Positions 20,420 through 32,789 of a stretch of 64,000 nt of DNA are shown here, one piece after another; position 1 is the stretch's first letter; the number at the start of each line of letters is the position of its first letter. Source of the stretch: Chaetoderma sp. LZ-2023a (taxonomy: Eukaryota; Mollusca; Caudofoveata; Chaetodermatida; Chaetodermatidae); contig CM067369.1 of NCBI GenBank assembly GCA_034401795.1, positions 91,254,579 to 91,318,578 on the forward strand, in the 5' to 3' direction. Both the position numbers and the translations under genes were made by a program. A model generated the notes under the pieces. That model searched no databases. It was not told the DNA's origin and worked only from the letters and a program-made list of their open reading frames with translations.

Positions 20420-23400
20420 TTTGAGTTGGACGAGATACCATTGCTGCGAACATTCCGCGCGGAGCTCAATAAACGTTCGTCAATGATCATCGACAAAGAC
20501 ATGGCTGACTTCTTACAGCAAATCGCAGCTGGTGAACAGGAGATGATTAATTTACAGATGCCACCCAAGCGTACACAGTACACAACAGAACTACGGCTCG
20601 CTGGTCTCAGCTCACCAGGACAGTCAACGATGTCTTCACCGGGCAGCCATTCCACAACGCTAATCGTGAATACCCATAGGCCAGCCTTGACTGTCGAATT
20701 TCAAGCGGTTCAAGATCAAGGTCATATTTCATCTACCATGAAAGAACCAACGAGCGCTACTCTTGAACTCTCAACAGATAAGCGAGATAGAACGAAAGCC
20801 ATAGAAACCAAAATAGTCAAGGCTCCACAAAGTATACAAACTGTTGTTCATGTACATCAGGATAAGATTTCGCCAAAGAGTGGCATCCTTTTTGCTGAGG
20901 CCATTTTGGATAAAAAATCTGCCACAAAGTTAACGCTACCAGAGGCAATCGATATGGGTGTTGTTGATTTAGATTCAGAATGTATTGTTGATACTAAAAC
21001 TGGATTCAGAATAGCTTTACCAGAAGCTCAAAGACAGGGTATGATTAACCGCGAAACAGTTGAAGCCCTTCATCAGCTGTCTGGTATCACTGATCCAAAA
21101 ACAGGAAATGAGTGTACACTGTTACAAGCTCTGCAGAAAAAACTGTACAATCCTAAAGAGAACACAATACATAATCCATTAACAAATGAAGTATTAAGTA
21201 TTAGTGAGGCACAACAGAGACACTTAGTGAGCCAGTCATTAGCGTCAGACTTAACAGATATGACTTTAACACTTTCAAATGTGACACAATCACAAGCACT
21301 TTTTGGTGAAGATATGAATTTCTCCGTTGCTGAAACAACGCTGACTTTGAGTGAAGCTATTGAGAAAGGCTTGTATGATCGTAAAACAGGAAAATTCAGT
21401 GATCCTGTTTCAGGCGAAGCTTTGAGTCTTATCGACAGTATTGAAAAAAGTTACATCAGACCAAACTTAAAAGAGGTAGTTGATCCTGTGAGCGGACGAA
21501 AAATAACAGTTACAGAGGCTGTTTCGAAAGGAATAATTGACCCACAAATGGGAACATTCTTGGATAAAAATACTGGGAAGAAAATTGGCCTTGATGAAGC
21601 ATATGAGAAGAATAGACTTAGTCGGCCTGTAACGATAACTGAGGCTTTGTCCGAAGGTTTAATTAACAAACAGAATCAGTTCTTGGATGAAAGTTCTGGC
21701 AAACAGGTGACATTGTTAGAAGCAGTGCGTCTTGGTTTCTTGGATACTGATACGAAGTGCATCGTAGATCCAGAAAATAATGGTATACTTTCTTTTGAAG
21801 AAGCAAGACATAAAGGCATCATCAACGCAGCGGGCAGCTTTGTGTCACCTCTTAATAATGAAGAAATGTCGATCCATGAAGCAATGCAGAGAGGCATGGT
21901 GAAACTGGTTAAAGAAGAGGTTCTGTTCGCAAGAAGAGGAATATTAGACTTGAAGAGAGGTGAATGGGTCAGCTTAGCACAAGCACTTAAACATGGAATG
22001 ATCACTAAAATGGGACATTTTGTTGATAGTCGGACGGGGCGAACAATGCCATTGCATGATGCAGCGGAAAAGGGATTCATAGATTATGAACTATTGAATT
22101 TGTTAGAAGGGAATGTGAGTTTGTATGATACAAAGGGGAAGAAAGTTTCCTTACTAGCGGCTGTCCTCTCAGGAAAAATAAATGCTGAAAGTGGTGAGAT
22201 AATGACTCAATCTGGCACCAAGTACACAATCCAGGAAGCTGTTACAGAGAATGTTCTGGGAATAGAGGAAGCTGGTACTATCTTGAGCATAATTTGCCCA
22301 CTTATTACCACAACAACTGTCACAACAAAGATGGAAACAACATTGCATACTGCTCCACGCCAACCGATAAGCGTTTCAGAGGCTATTCGCCAAGGATACC
22401 TTATTGAGAATACTGGGATGTTCACTGATCCGGTCACGGGTGTTACAATGCCTGTAGATGAAGCCATAAAACGAGGCTCACTCAAACTAACATCTGATTG
22501 GCCTGATATCCTTGGAGAAGATGAAACAGATAGTGACATGTATACAGCCACAGGTGCAAAGGTTGAAGCAAGCTTTGTGACTAGAATAGGCAATACATTT
22601 ACGTTGACTCAAACAACAATTTCTAAGCCATCAAAATTACAAACAATTATAGCAGAAAAGAAACATTTAACAATAAGATCGGTTTTGGACCCATTAACTG
22701 GTAAGCTCATAACTGTGAAAGAGGCAGAGGAAAGGGGGTATCTTGATCACTTCAAGGGCTTATTTTACAATCCTCAGACAGGTGAACGTATGCCTATAAA
22801 TAAAGCAATAGAGCATGGTTTCATTGTGGCTGAAAGGTCAAGCTCTTCAGATATATTAGATGGTGATGAATCAACAAAAGAGACAAAAACATATACAATC
22901 ACGGGAGCCATCCATCCAAGAACCGGAAAACGAATTGGTGTTGGTGAGGCTATTCAGCTTGGAATATTGGACCAAAATAATGGACAGTATGTTGGCGTAG
23001 ATAATGATGGAACAGAATACTTTATTCCGATTAGTGAGGCGATTGCAAGAGGCCTTGTAATCGCGGAAGATGTTAGTGATGATAACTGGTCATATTCCGA
23101 TGATTCGATAATACGTGAAACACGAACTTACGATCTGAAACATGTTATCAATCCAATTACACATCAGTGGATTGATATTAAAGAAGCAATCAGAGTGGGA
23201 ATAATTGATGAAGGAAAGGGACTGTATATTAACCCACAAACAGGAGAATCAATGTTTGTTACAGATGCTATTGGAAAAGGCTTGATAGAAGCCGAACTGA
23301 TTTCCATTAGTCAGACATCAGATAACAGTAGTAGAATCATCACAACAAAACAAACAACTTTGTCAGTTACATCAGTAATTGATCCACGAACAGGACAAAC

Positions 23401-26400
23401 AATATCAATCCAGAAAGCCATTCAGGATGGCATTCTGGATCAGATAAAGGGAATCTATACGGATATTGTAACTGAGAAAACCATGAGTATTAACGAAGCT
23501 ATTGAAAGAAAACTTGTGTTTACAGAAAGTTTGGAAACCTCAGGATCCAGACCTTCATCCATTGCCAGTATCCACATTACTGATGATGCAGAACCAGTAG
23601 AAGCAACATTAGTTGAAGAAATCACTGAAGAAAAGATGACGTTTAGTATAACGGGTGTTATTGATCCTCGGACAATGGAAATGGTTTCATATGATGATGC
23701 GATAGAGTATGGAATAATAGATTTGAAAAAGGGAACCTATGTTAACAGAAGTACAGGTGAACGTTTACCCATTCAGGTAGCATTGTCCAAGGGCCTTATT
23801 CATGGAGAAATGACATCAAAAACTGAAGAGGAAGAAATCATGAAAAGTACATTTACAGCAGGTGCTTCATCATTAATGCTTCAAAAGAACTTCACATCCA
23901 TCAAGGATTCTCTTACTGGAAAGGAAATTTCTATTTCTGATGCCATTAAGGATGGTCTTATCAATCCACAAACCGGAACAGTTTATGATAGCAAGCGACG
24001 GCAATCAATTTCAATTAATGAAGCTTTATCACAAGGCTTACTTCAAGAGTCCAAATTTACTGATGCAGCTAGAATAGCGGAGATTGAAGCAGATGAGTTA
24101 GCCCATAAGCCACACCTCAAAGTTACGGATAGTGTTGTTTCATCATCTGTAGATATCACGGTAGAGAGAGCTGAAGAAAGCCGACGAGGTGGTGGGCATG
24201 ACCGATCCAGAAGTAGATCTCCCGCGGTTGAAACACTTAACTACAATACCAGTGTTGAGATGAATAGCACTCTTGATAGTTCATTTTCATCCAGAAGTGG
24301 GCAGAGAAGTATGAGTCCTCTTGGAAAATCAGGAGTCCAGAAAGCTGGAAGTGGAACACAGTTTACAGAGTCAGCCCCCAGAAAGACACCAGAAGTCGCG
24401 CCAAAACCGACAAAAGTATCTGCTGATAAGCCCTCTCGACCGGTACATGCAGGGATTGAATATTTTGAATCCAATCAACTGATTTCAGATCAAGCTAAAA
24501 TGTCCTATGAGTCGGCTGTTCGCCTTGGGTTGTTGGATGTAGACTCAGGAACATTTCGCAATTCTTCCACAGGTGAAGTTATGACATTGAAGGAAGCTCT
24601 AGATAAGAACTTGATTGATGTTAATCTTGCAGCATTCCGAGACATCAATTCCGGTAAGACATTCTCATTGAAGGAAAGCATTAATAGGAATATTATTGAC
24701 CCATCAACAGGTCACATGGATGAATCTGTATTAGCTATGCAAAATGTTACAGTTGAGCCAATATTCTTTCAAGCCAGTGATATAACTGCAATAAATCTTC
24801 AGGATGCTATTCAGGGTCATATATACAATCCAGACAATGGCCGCTTTAGAGATCCTGCTTCCGGAAAGGAGATGACCCTCCGAGAGGCAGTAAATCGTGG
24901 AATGATATCTGGGATATCAACCACGATTGATCATCCCAGGACAGGGGAAAAGATAACTCTTGCTAATGCAATGCGACAAGGAATTGTTAATGGTGACACA
25001 GGAATTGTAGCTCATCAGGGTTCAGGAAAAGGTGTGCCTCTGCATCAGTGGCTTGCAGATGGTAAAATTAAATCCACATTTGATTCCACAGCTGGTACGA
25101 TTTATGATCCAGTTACAAAAACCAATGTTTTGATCGATAAAGCGATTATGAGTGGACAGATAAAATCAGAAGATGCTAAGATTTTTGATACTGACAAAGA
25201 TGAAATGGTGTCTCTCGATGTTGCTTTTCGCCGCGGTATTTTGGATCGCAGAACTGGTCAAATTATAGATAAGTCAACAGGAACTAAAATGACAGCAAAA
25301 GATGCAGCTAAACTTGGACTATTAGCGATAGTTGGAGCGCCTGTTTTAGCGGGTAAAATGCTCTATGATGCTGTTAAAGGGACAGGTGGCTCGGCTACAA
25401 ATGCTTCATTATCACAGAGCTTTATCTCGGACACAACTGATACAGCACCTTCAGGACTAAGACGGACACAGTTGCCTGATAAGTTTATCAATGGTCATGA
25501 TGAACCGGCTACATCAAGTACACCAATTAAGCAGCTTCAACGCCACTCAGAAGAGCATCAGCGCCTCCATTCTCAACAGCCCTTGACTACTATCATATAT
25601 GCTAAGCCTGGTGACCGCATCCAGGCATCCAAGCCATTGGATGACTCCATCTCTGAGGAACTTCAGGTGTGGATGACGGATGGTACTGATGTGAGAGAGC
25701 GACTTCCATCTACATCACCGAAGCTGCAGTTCTCAAACAGGGTAAGTGCTGGAATTCAGGATATCGTCACTCCTAGATCACAACGTGCACTAGTTTATCC
25801 TTCTACTGACTCTGCTAATATTGCTGGTGTTGATGACATCACAACTGGTGGTGGTTCACATAGTCATCCAAGATCGCCTACTCTCCCTCCTTCTAGTTCT
25901 CCTAGAGATAGTAGTTCTACTAGTACCACTTCTCGGGTGTCTTATAATACCGGAGAGGTGGCCTTGCACCCACAAAGACACGCCGATATAACAGTGGTGG
26001 ATAGGCTAACACAAATTAGAATGCAAAAGCCATTAGCAAAACATGATAGAGGTGAAGGTGATGAGCAAACCACGATAAATGTTATTTCATCTTCACAGCA
26101 TCCAAGAGGTATATCTTCACAGCATCCGAGAGGTGTGGTAGATGAAGATGAAGTTGTATCCATGAGAAACATTCGCATTGATTGGACAAAAGGAGAAGTT
26201 GTAGACTGTGATAATGGTCAGACAATGCCTATATCTGAGGCGGTTCAAAAAGGACTAATAGACTCCGATACAGTTGAAAAACTTGCAGATTCTGCTGCAC
26301 AAGAAATTCAACTAAACAATCCCAAGATTGACTGGAAGACGGGTGAGATTTGGGATAGCACAACTGGTGAAAAGATGAGTGTTTTGAATGCCTTTTACAA

Positions 26401-29400
26401 GGGATATATAGATATTAATGTAGCACAGTCACTATCAGCAAAAACTGGTGAAATTTTACCAGAGAATATATTAGAGCAGGCTCTTATAGATGCCCAGAGC
26501 TATACTGTTAAACATTCTGTGCCGCCACAAACAGTTATGCAGACAGGAAGACCAGAAAGAATACCTTTTCTGCCATCTGATAAAAAACTTGGACAAGCTG
26601 CTATTGAAAAAGGCAGTATATCGATTGTAGCAAAGGTGAAAACAGTTGAAGAGCCAGTTAAGCAGAAAACTACAAAGGCAGAATTTCCTACGAACAGTCA
26701 TGACTTTCCATCTTTATATAGTCTGCCAACTGATCAAAAGCCTGGATACACTGATCATGAAGAACGCAGCATTCCGATTGTAACAAAAGTGACAACAGTT
26801 CAAGAGCCTGTTCTGGCGAAAACTACAATGCCAGAATTTCCTAAGACCAGACATGAATTTCTATCTTTAAATCAGGCTTTAGAAGAACGAATGGTTACTT
26901 TCGATCGTGGCCATGTGATTGACAATTCTACTGGAAAAGAGATGTCCTTGAAGGAAGCCATCAAAAGAAGAATTTTTAATGAAAAGGAATCTTTTGTAAT
27001 TGATCCTAAAACAGGACAAGCAATTTCACTTCAACAAGCTATATTACAGTGTGTCATTGACCCAGACAGTGGTGATGTTGTTCATACTACAACAGGGGAG
27101 AGAATTCCTCTGAGTGAAGCATATGTGGAAGGGCTTATTCCGAATAGACCGACTGATATTACGCAAAGAGATATGTTTGATACAGATCAGACTGGATCAT
27201 CAGGGCAAGAGCGTGTTATTCAAGAACCAAGGCATCGGTCTGCAGTTTCAGAGCCGGAAACCATTCCTGTAAAGATAGCAATGAAACCTTTAAAAATATT
27301 CTCATTAAAGGAAACGGTTGAAAAGTTTGGTTCCACTGTGTCTCTAGATGAGCGTGAATCAAGAAAGGACTCACCAGCATCAGTTATCAAGCCATCAGAT
27401 TCAGTTCCTGATGTGTCACAAAGAACAAAGGGTTTGATTTCTCGCGCAGAAGCACGTAAAGACATGATGTCACATGCTCCATTTGATGCATCCATAACAA
27501 CAGATATGCCTCGTCAAATCCATGTTGATCGAATTGCTGAACCTCATCGACATCGTGAAAGCGTACCTGTATCATCAATCATATCATCTCGAGAAGTAAG
27601 AGAATTTACTGAGCAATTCGAAGATGTATCTTTGAAGAGACTTTCATTTATCGATGCTATGGACCGTGGACTGATAGATTTGCAGTCAAAGATATACACA
27701 GATCCAAGTAGCGGTTCACGTATTGCTATTGTTGATGCTATTCGTGAACGACTAATTGATCCAACACCAGATATTGACCTCCCAAGCTCTGGACAAATGA
27801 CACTTCCATCAGCTCTGAATTCCGGTCTGTTTGATGAAGATACAGGGCTTTTCACAGAGCCAACAACGGGGGATCACATGACCTTGGAACAGTCGATTAA
27901 AGAGGGAAGAATCAGTGGCTCACTGCAATTCTATGAGACGTCGAGTGGTAAAATATTTACACTAGAAGATGGTATCCGAAATGGTAAAATTGATTCAACA
28001 ACTGGGAAATATTTTGATGACGAAAGAAAAACGAGCATGTCTGTAAAAGATGCTGCAAAGCTAGGTTTGCTCGCAGTTGTTGGTGCACCAATTCTTGCTG
28101 GAATGGCCATTAAGGATAAAATACAGGAATCAATTCGTGTAAGAGCAACTACTGTAAAGATGCTTCAACGTGACACCTTACAAATCACTCGATCAGAAGA
28201 GGTCACATCAGCGGATTCAGCTCTCCGAGATGAAATGACTATTATGGAAGCCATTTCTAGTGGGTATCTAAATTCCAAGACTGGTATTTTCACAGATCCA
28301 AGTTCAGGAAATCAGTATACACTTAGACAGGCAGTTGAAGAGAAACTTTTGAATTCAGAATCGCTCTCTGTACTGGACAGAACAAACAACAGAACTGTTA
28401 ATCTGTCTGAAGCTATGGCAAGAGATTTAGTCAGTGATACTGGCCACATGCTGGACTCCAGAACAGGGAACATCTTGACATTGGATGATCAGATTAATAG
28501 TGAAATAGCTGAAGAGAAACCTTTGCCAAGTACATCAAGCAGAACTGTTGAGAAGACAACAGAAACCATAGGTGTCAATTATGTACAGGACATGGCGACT
28601 GGACAAAAAATGGACCTGAAGACTGCAGTTGACCACCAACTTATCAATCTGCAAGAAGGAACATGTCGGGATACCAGAACTGGCCAGTCAGTGTCCATTA
28701 TAAATGCTCTTGAGAAAGGCTTAATCGAGGGGCATGTTCTGGATAGTTATGCGACTAAGCATGTTGAAAGTGTCTCTGGCCTTAAAGCTGAAGTGATATT
28801 ATCTGAGAAATCTGACGTGAAGGTTTCTCATGTCATCGACCCTTCAACTGGCTCCCGTCTTCCACTCCCAGATGCAATTTCTCAAGGTATCATTGATAGT
28901 AAAAAGGAAGTTTATATGAATCCACGGACAGGCGAGCGTATGGGCATTGAAACAGCACTTGATAGAGGCTGGGTGGTTGCCAGTAGACTGGAAGCTGAAC
29001 AACATAGCACACAGATGAGCAATCGATCAGAAGAAAGTACTGTTCGGCAAACACGTTCGCTTAGTGTTCATTCAATTGTTGACCCAGCTACTGGGCAAGA
29101 TATCAGCTTATCCAATGCAGTTGAAAGAGGCATTCTTGATCTAGTTTCAGGTCAAGTGAAGAACATTCAGACTGGTGAAGAGATTGCATTAGGTGATGCT
29201 GTTAAACGTGGAATAGTCAAAGGTACCACTTCAAAACCCACTGTCACACCGGCGGTATCTGGTTCTATAAAACAGACAGTAAATCTGAAAAGTATCTATG
29301 ATCCACAAGTTGGTTATAACATTCCGGTACAAGATGCTTTGGATAAGGGATTAATAGATCAAGGTCAGTATCGAACCAATCAAGGAGAATTAATTCCAAT

Positions 29401-32038
29401 TCACAAAGCCATCAAAGATGGATTTATAGTAGCCAAACATGGCCATCAAGGTGCTCCAACAAACGAAACTGTGATAACTCATGAGATAAACACTTTTGCT
29501 ATTACTTCTGTGATTGATCCAAGGACAAAACAGAGTATTTCTGTGTCACAAGCCATTGATAAAGGGTTACTAGATCTAAGAAAAGGTGTTTATACTGACG
29601 TATTAACAGGAAGGACATTTCCAATATCTGAAGCTATAGAGAAAGGTTTTATTTTAGCTGAATCTCCATCTGTAAACACACTTGTTGAGCCTGGTGAAAG
29701 TGTGCAATTTGGAACTGAAACAGCTACTAAATCTGTGGAAGTTAAACTGGTTTCTGATCCACGATCTGGTGAGTTTGTGCCTGTAGCTGAAGCTGTAGAG
29801 AGAGGCTTGCTTGATCAATCACTATGCAAATATCTAAATCCACAGACAGGACAGATGATGGGTATTACTGATGCGGTCAAACAGGGTCTAGTTGTCGCTA
29901 AAGATGATTCCAAGAGATCAGCTGCTATGGTTATTCATGATCGTCGACCCATCAAGTATATAGTGGACAGCAGAACTGGTGAAAGACTTACCGTGAAAGA
30001 TGCTGAGAAGCGTGGCCTGTTTGATCTAGCTACTGGTAAAGTTTTCCATGCTGCTCTCAATAACAAGCCATTATCGCTCCAGCAAGCTGTTGATGCTGGC
30101 CTAGCTGTGCTCAATGATGACTCATCAGATCCTGACCATGCTTCCATTCGCATTCATGGTATGCAAGTGACGCATGTTCATGACCCATCATCCGGACAAA
30201 GAATTGCTGCTGCTGAGGCAATCAAACAAGGTATTTTAGATCCACATCATGGTGATATTATTGATACATTTCATGGTTTTAAAGTTCCATTCAAAGAAGC
30301 GCTGAGAAAGAACCTGGTTGAAGGTACTGTTGTAGATAAGGAGTCATCATCTGTTCAGTCCAAAGATATTACAGTATCGGCTGTGTTGGATCCAATAACA
30401 GATGAGGAACTATCGTTAGAAGAGGCACAGAAACGAGGCATTGTCGACTCGAATAAACACACTTACTTTGACAAAGCTGCAAACAAATCTTTACCTATTG
30501 AGGAAGCTATGAAACAGGGTCTAGTCGCTGGTGCAATAGAAACGGTTACAAAATCGAAGAAGCGTTCACATGCTGTAGCTCCAGGCGCCGTGTTCAATGT
30601 TTCGTCTGTTGTAGATACTCTGTCAGGTAATATTCTACCTGTTGATGAAGCTCTGAAGAAAGGCTTACTAGATCAAGCTGGCAATTTTCAAGATACACGA
30701 TCTGGAAAAATTCTTCATGTTTCCGAAGCTATTCGGAAGAATTTGATTATTTCTGAGCAAAAATCCCCAGCAGATCCTGGCTTTGGGGCACAACCACACC
30801 CACGTGCAATCAGTTTCCTCAAAGCGCTTCAGAAGAGAGCAATTAATGTTGAAACTGGTGTCTTTATAGATAGTGGATCAGGGCACAGAATGACAGTTGA
30901 TGAAGCTATCATTGATAAACGTATTGTCAATGATAATGGCATTCCATTTCAACTTCGGCCTGAATTATCGGCTGATGTAAATGTGTTCAACTTTGTGGAG
31001 GCATTCAAACATGGTTTGATTAATCCAGCAACCGGCATGTATTGGAATCCTGGAACTGGAGGCTTTATTAGCATAGATGAGGCATTGAGAACAGGAAAGT
31101 TATCACCATATGCAGATTCATTCAGTTCTAGCGGATCTGTTGTTGTTCTCAAAAGTGGTTCCCTTGAAGCAACAGTGAAAGATGGCTTAGGTTTCACAGA
31201 TGCTCTTGCCAAAGGTCTGATTGACAAAGATACTAAAGTATTTAAAGACCCAAGTAGCGGTGGGGAAATGTCGCTCGAGAGAGCTATTGAAAAAGGAAAG
31301 GTTAGCCGTGATAGCATGCCGTTATCAGTCGCTGCAGAAGAGACACTTGTGAATCCAGAAACAGGACAGTATACTGATATTCTAACAGGCAAATGCATGT
31401 CAGTGGATGAGGCAGTTATTGCTGGCTTTTTAAGAATTGATGATGCATCAAAAGTTAGAACTTCAGTTTCTCCCCTTGTTGATAATTTGGGACAATCTGT
31501 ATCACTGTCCGATGCTGTGAAAAGTGGATCTTTAAATTTGAAAGATGGCATGTATAAAATTCCTGGCCGAGACCCAGTCAGTATTCAACAGGCTATAGTA
31601 TCTGGCTATCTGCAACCTAAAATAATAGTATCAGATTATCATGACACGGAAAGTGAATTGCCTTCTCTACCTAGCAAACAGTCCAAATCAAAATTGAACA
31701 AAGATCAATATGTTATTGTGAAGGAAGGATCACCATTAAAACCATCTACAGACATTTTGAAAGTAGATGGTAAGTCTGTGTCTAAAACATCAACTGAAGT
31801 CTCAATTACTGCGACCTCCGCTACATATGTCACAAAACCGGGTTTCACCATCGATTCGACAGGTATGGTGATTGATTCAAATACAGGACAGAGGATATCA
31901 TTACAGGAAGCTGAACTACTGGGAATAGTCGAAACCGAGGATGAGGATGTCACATCCAGCATTCAAATCATTGGTGATGGTGTACCGCCGAGCCTTTCAT
32001 CATCATCTGCACGGTCCACACCCAGTCCGAAGTTACTG
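20420..32038 (+). CDS. MACF1: Spectraplakin giant exon: plakin-repeat array (3,873 codons)
   Basis: The acceptor is TTCTTCATTTCAG and the donor CTG|GTGAGT; both ends are phase 0. Residues 1-65 finish the plakin-domain helical region. A linker follows, then plakin repeats of about 38 residues with the pattern DPxTGxxxsxxeAixxGlid, often paired as 72-80-residue modules. By genomic position: block 1 is 20880-24100, a Ser-rich linker 24110-24450, block 2 24455-25383, a disordered Ser/Thr/Pro stretch 25384-26160, repeats with linkers 26160-28130, and the longest block 28200-31640. A final repeat lies near 31840-31930. By eye there are some 70-90 repeat units. Blocks 2 and 4 each end with AAKLGLLAxVGAPxLAG. 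Plakin repeats bind intermediate filaments in desmoplakin and plectin; in spectraplakins they are in junction-type isoforms. Confidence 0.95.
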
Positions 32039-32410
32039 GTGAGTAGTAGATATAACTATATTAAACCATATTTAACCTATATGATATGTAGGTTTTCATC
32101 TCTGCTAGATACACATTTGCTCTAACTTGTCCTGGACTAAATTCTACATCTTATGTAGAATGTAGGCTGTATCATATTTGTTCTAGGAACTCCAAATGCA
32201 GTATAATAAATATTTGAGGCCATTAAGAAAAATTCTAAATATAATTGTATAAGCTTCTTAATTATTTAGGACTATTTAGTATCTTTGCTTATTAAAATTG
32301 CTGGTGGTAGGGGTTTAGCTGAAGTTGGGTACAGTAGGTACATTGCTTTGTAAAGTTTCTAAATGTGATGGTTGCATGAGGTAAATTTATTAATATTATG
32401 GTATTGGCAG
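32039..32410 (+). other. Intron start; possible read-through tail of the giant exon
   Basis: The frame stays open for 29 codons past the donor and stops at about 32123. AATAAA lies at 32205-32210. No cDNA evidence is available here. Confidence 0.35.
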
Positions 32411-32411
32411 T

Positions 32412-32415
<4 letters not shown>

Positions 32416-32463
<48 letters not shown>
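32416..32463 (+). repeat. (TAA)n microsatellite
   Basis: About 15 uninterrupted units. Confidence 0.97.
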
Positions 32464-32464
<1 letters not shown>

Positions 32465-32696
32465 TACCATTTTCATTATTGATTATCCATTCTATAAGTA
32501 TCTTACAATGCGATATTGCACTATTGTCCTGCATCAAGCAATTTTCATTTCAGCAATAGCCAGGTGACCACCTGTTTGGATAGAAAAATTAGTTAGTAAT
32601 AATAATAATTATAACACATGCTCGGTTAATCTAATAAGAAATGTAACACGATCTAGTTGTAACAGCAGCAACTTTGTCAGAAATGTCACACATTTG

Positions 32697-32750
32697 ACAC
32701 AGACAGACAGACAGACAGACAGACGGAGGCAAGCAGGCAGGCAGGCAGAC
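32697..32750 (+). repeat. (AGAC)n / (AGGC)n microsatellite
   Basis: Seven or so AGAC units, then GCAGGCAGGCAGGCAGAC. Confidence 0.95.
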
Positions 32751-32789
32751 TTGTACTACTTGTTAGTCATGACTAAAACTGTTTTAATC

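Noticed and set aside
20416-31962. Antisense open frames within the giant exon (for example 30949-31551 and 21676-22080 on the - strand)
   Set aside because: They mirror the repetitive sense protein, share no domain features and have no splice context; they are shadows of the plakin repeats.
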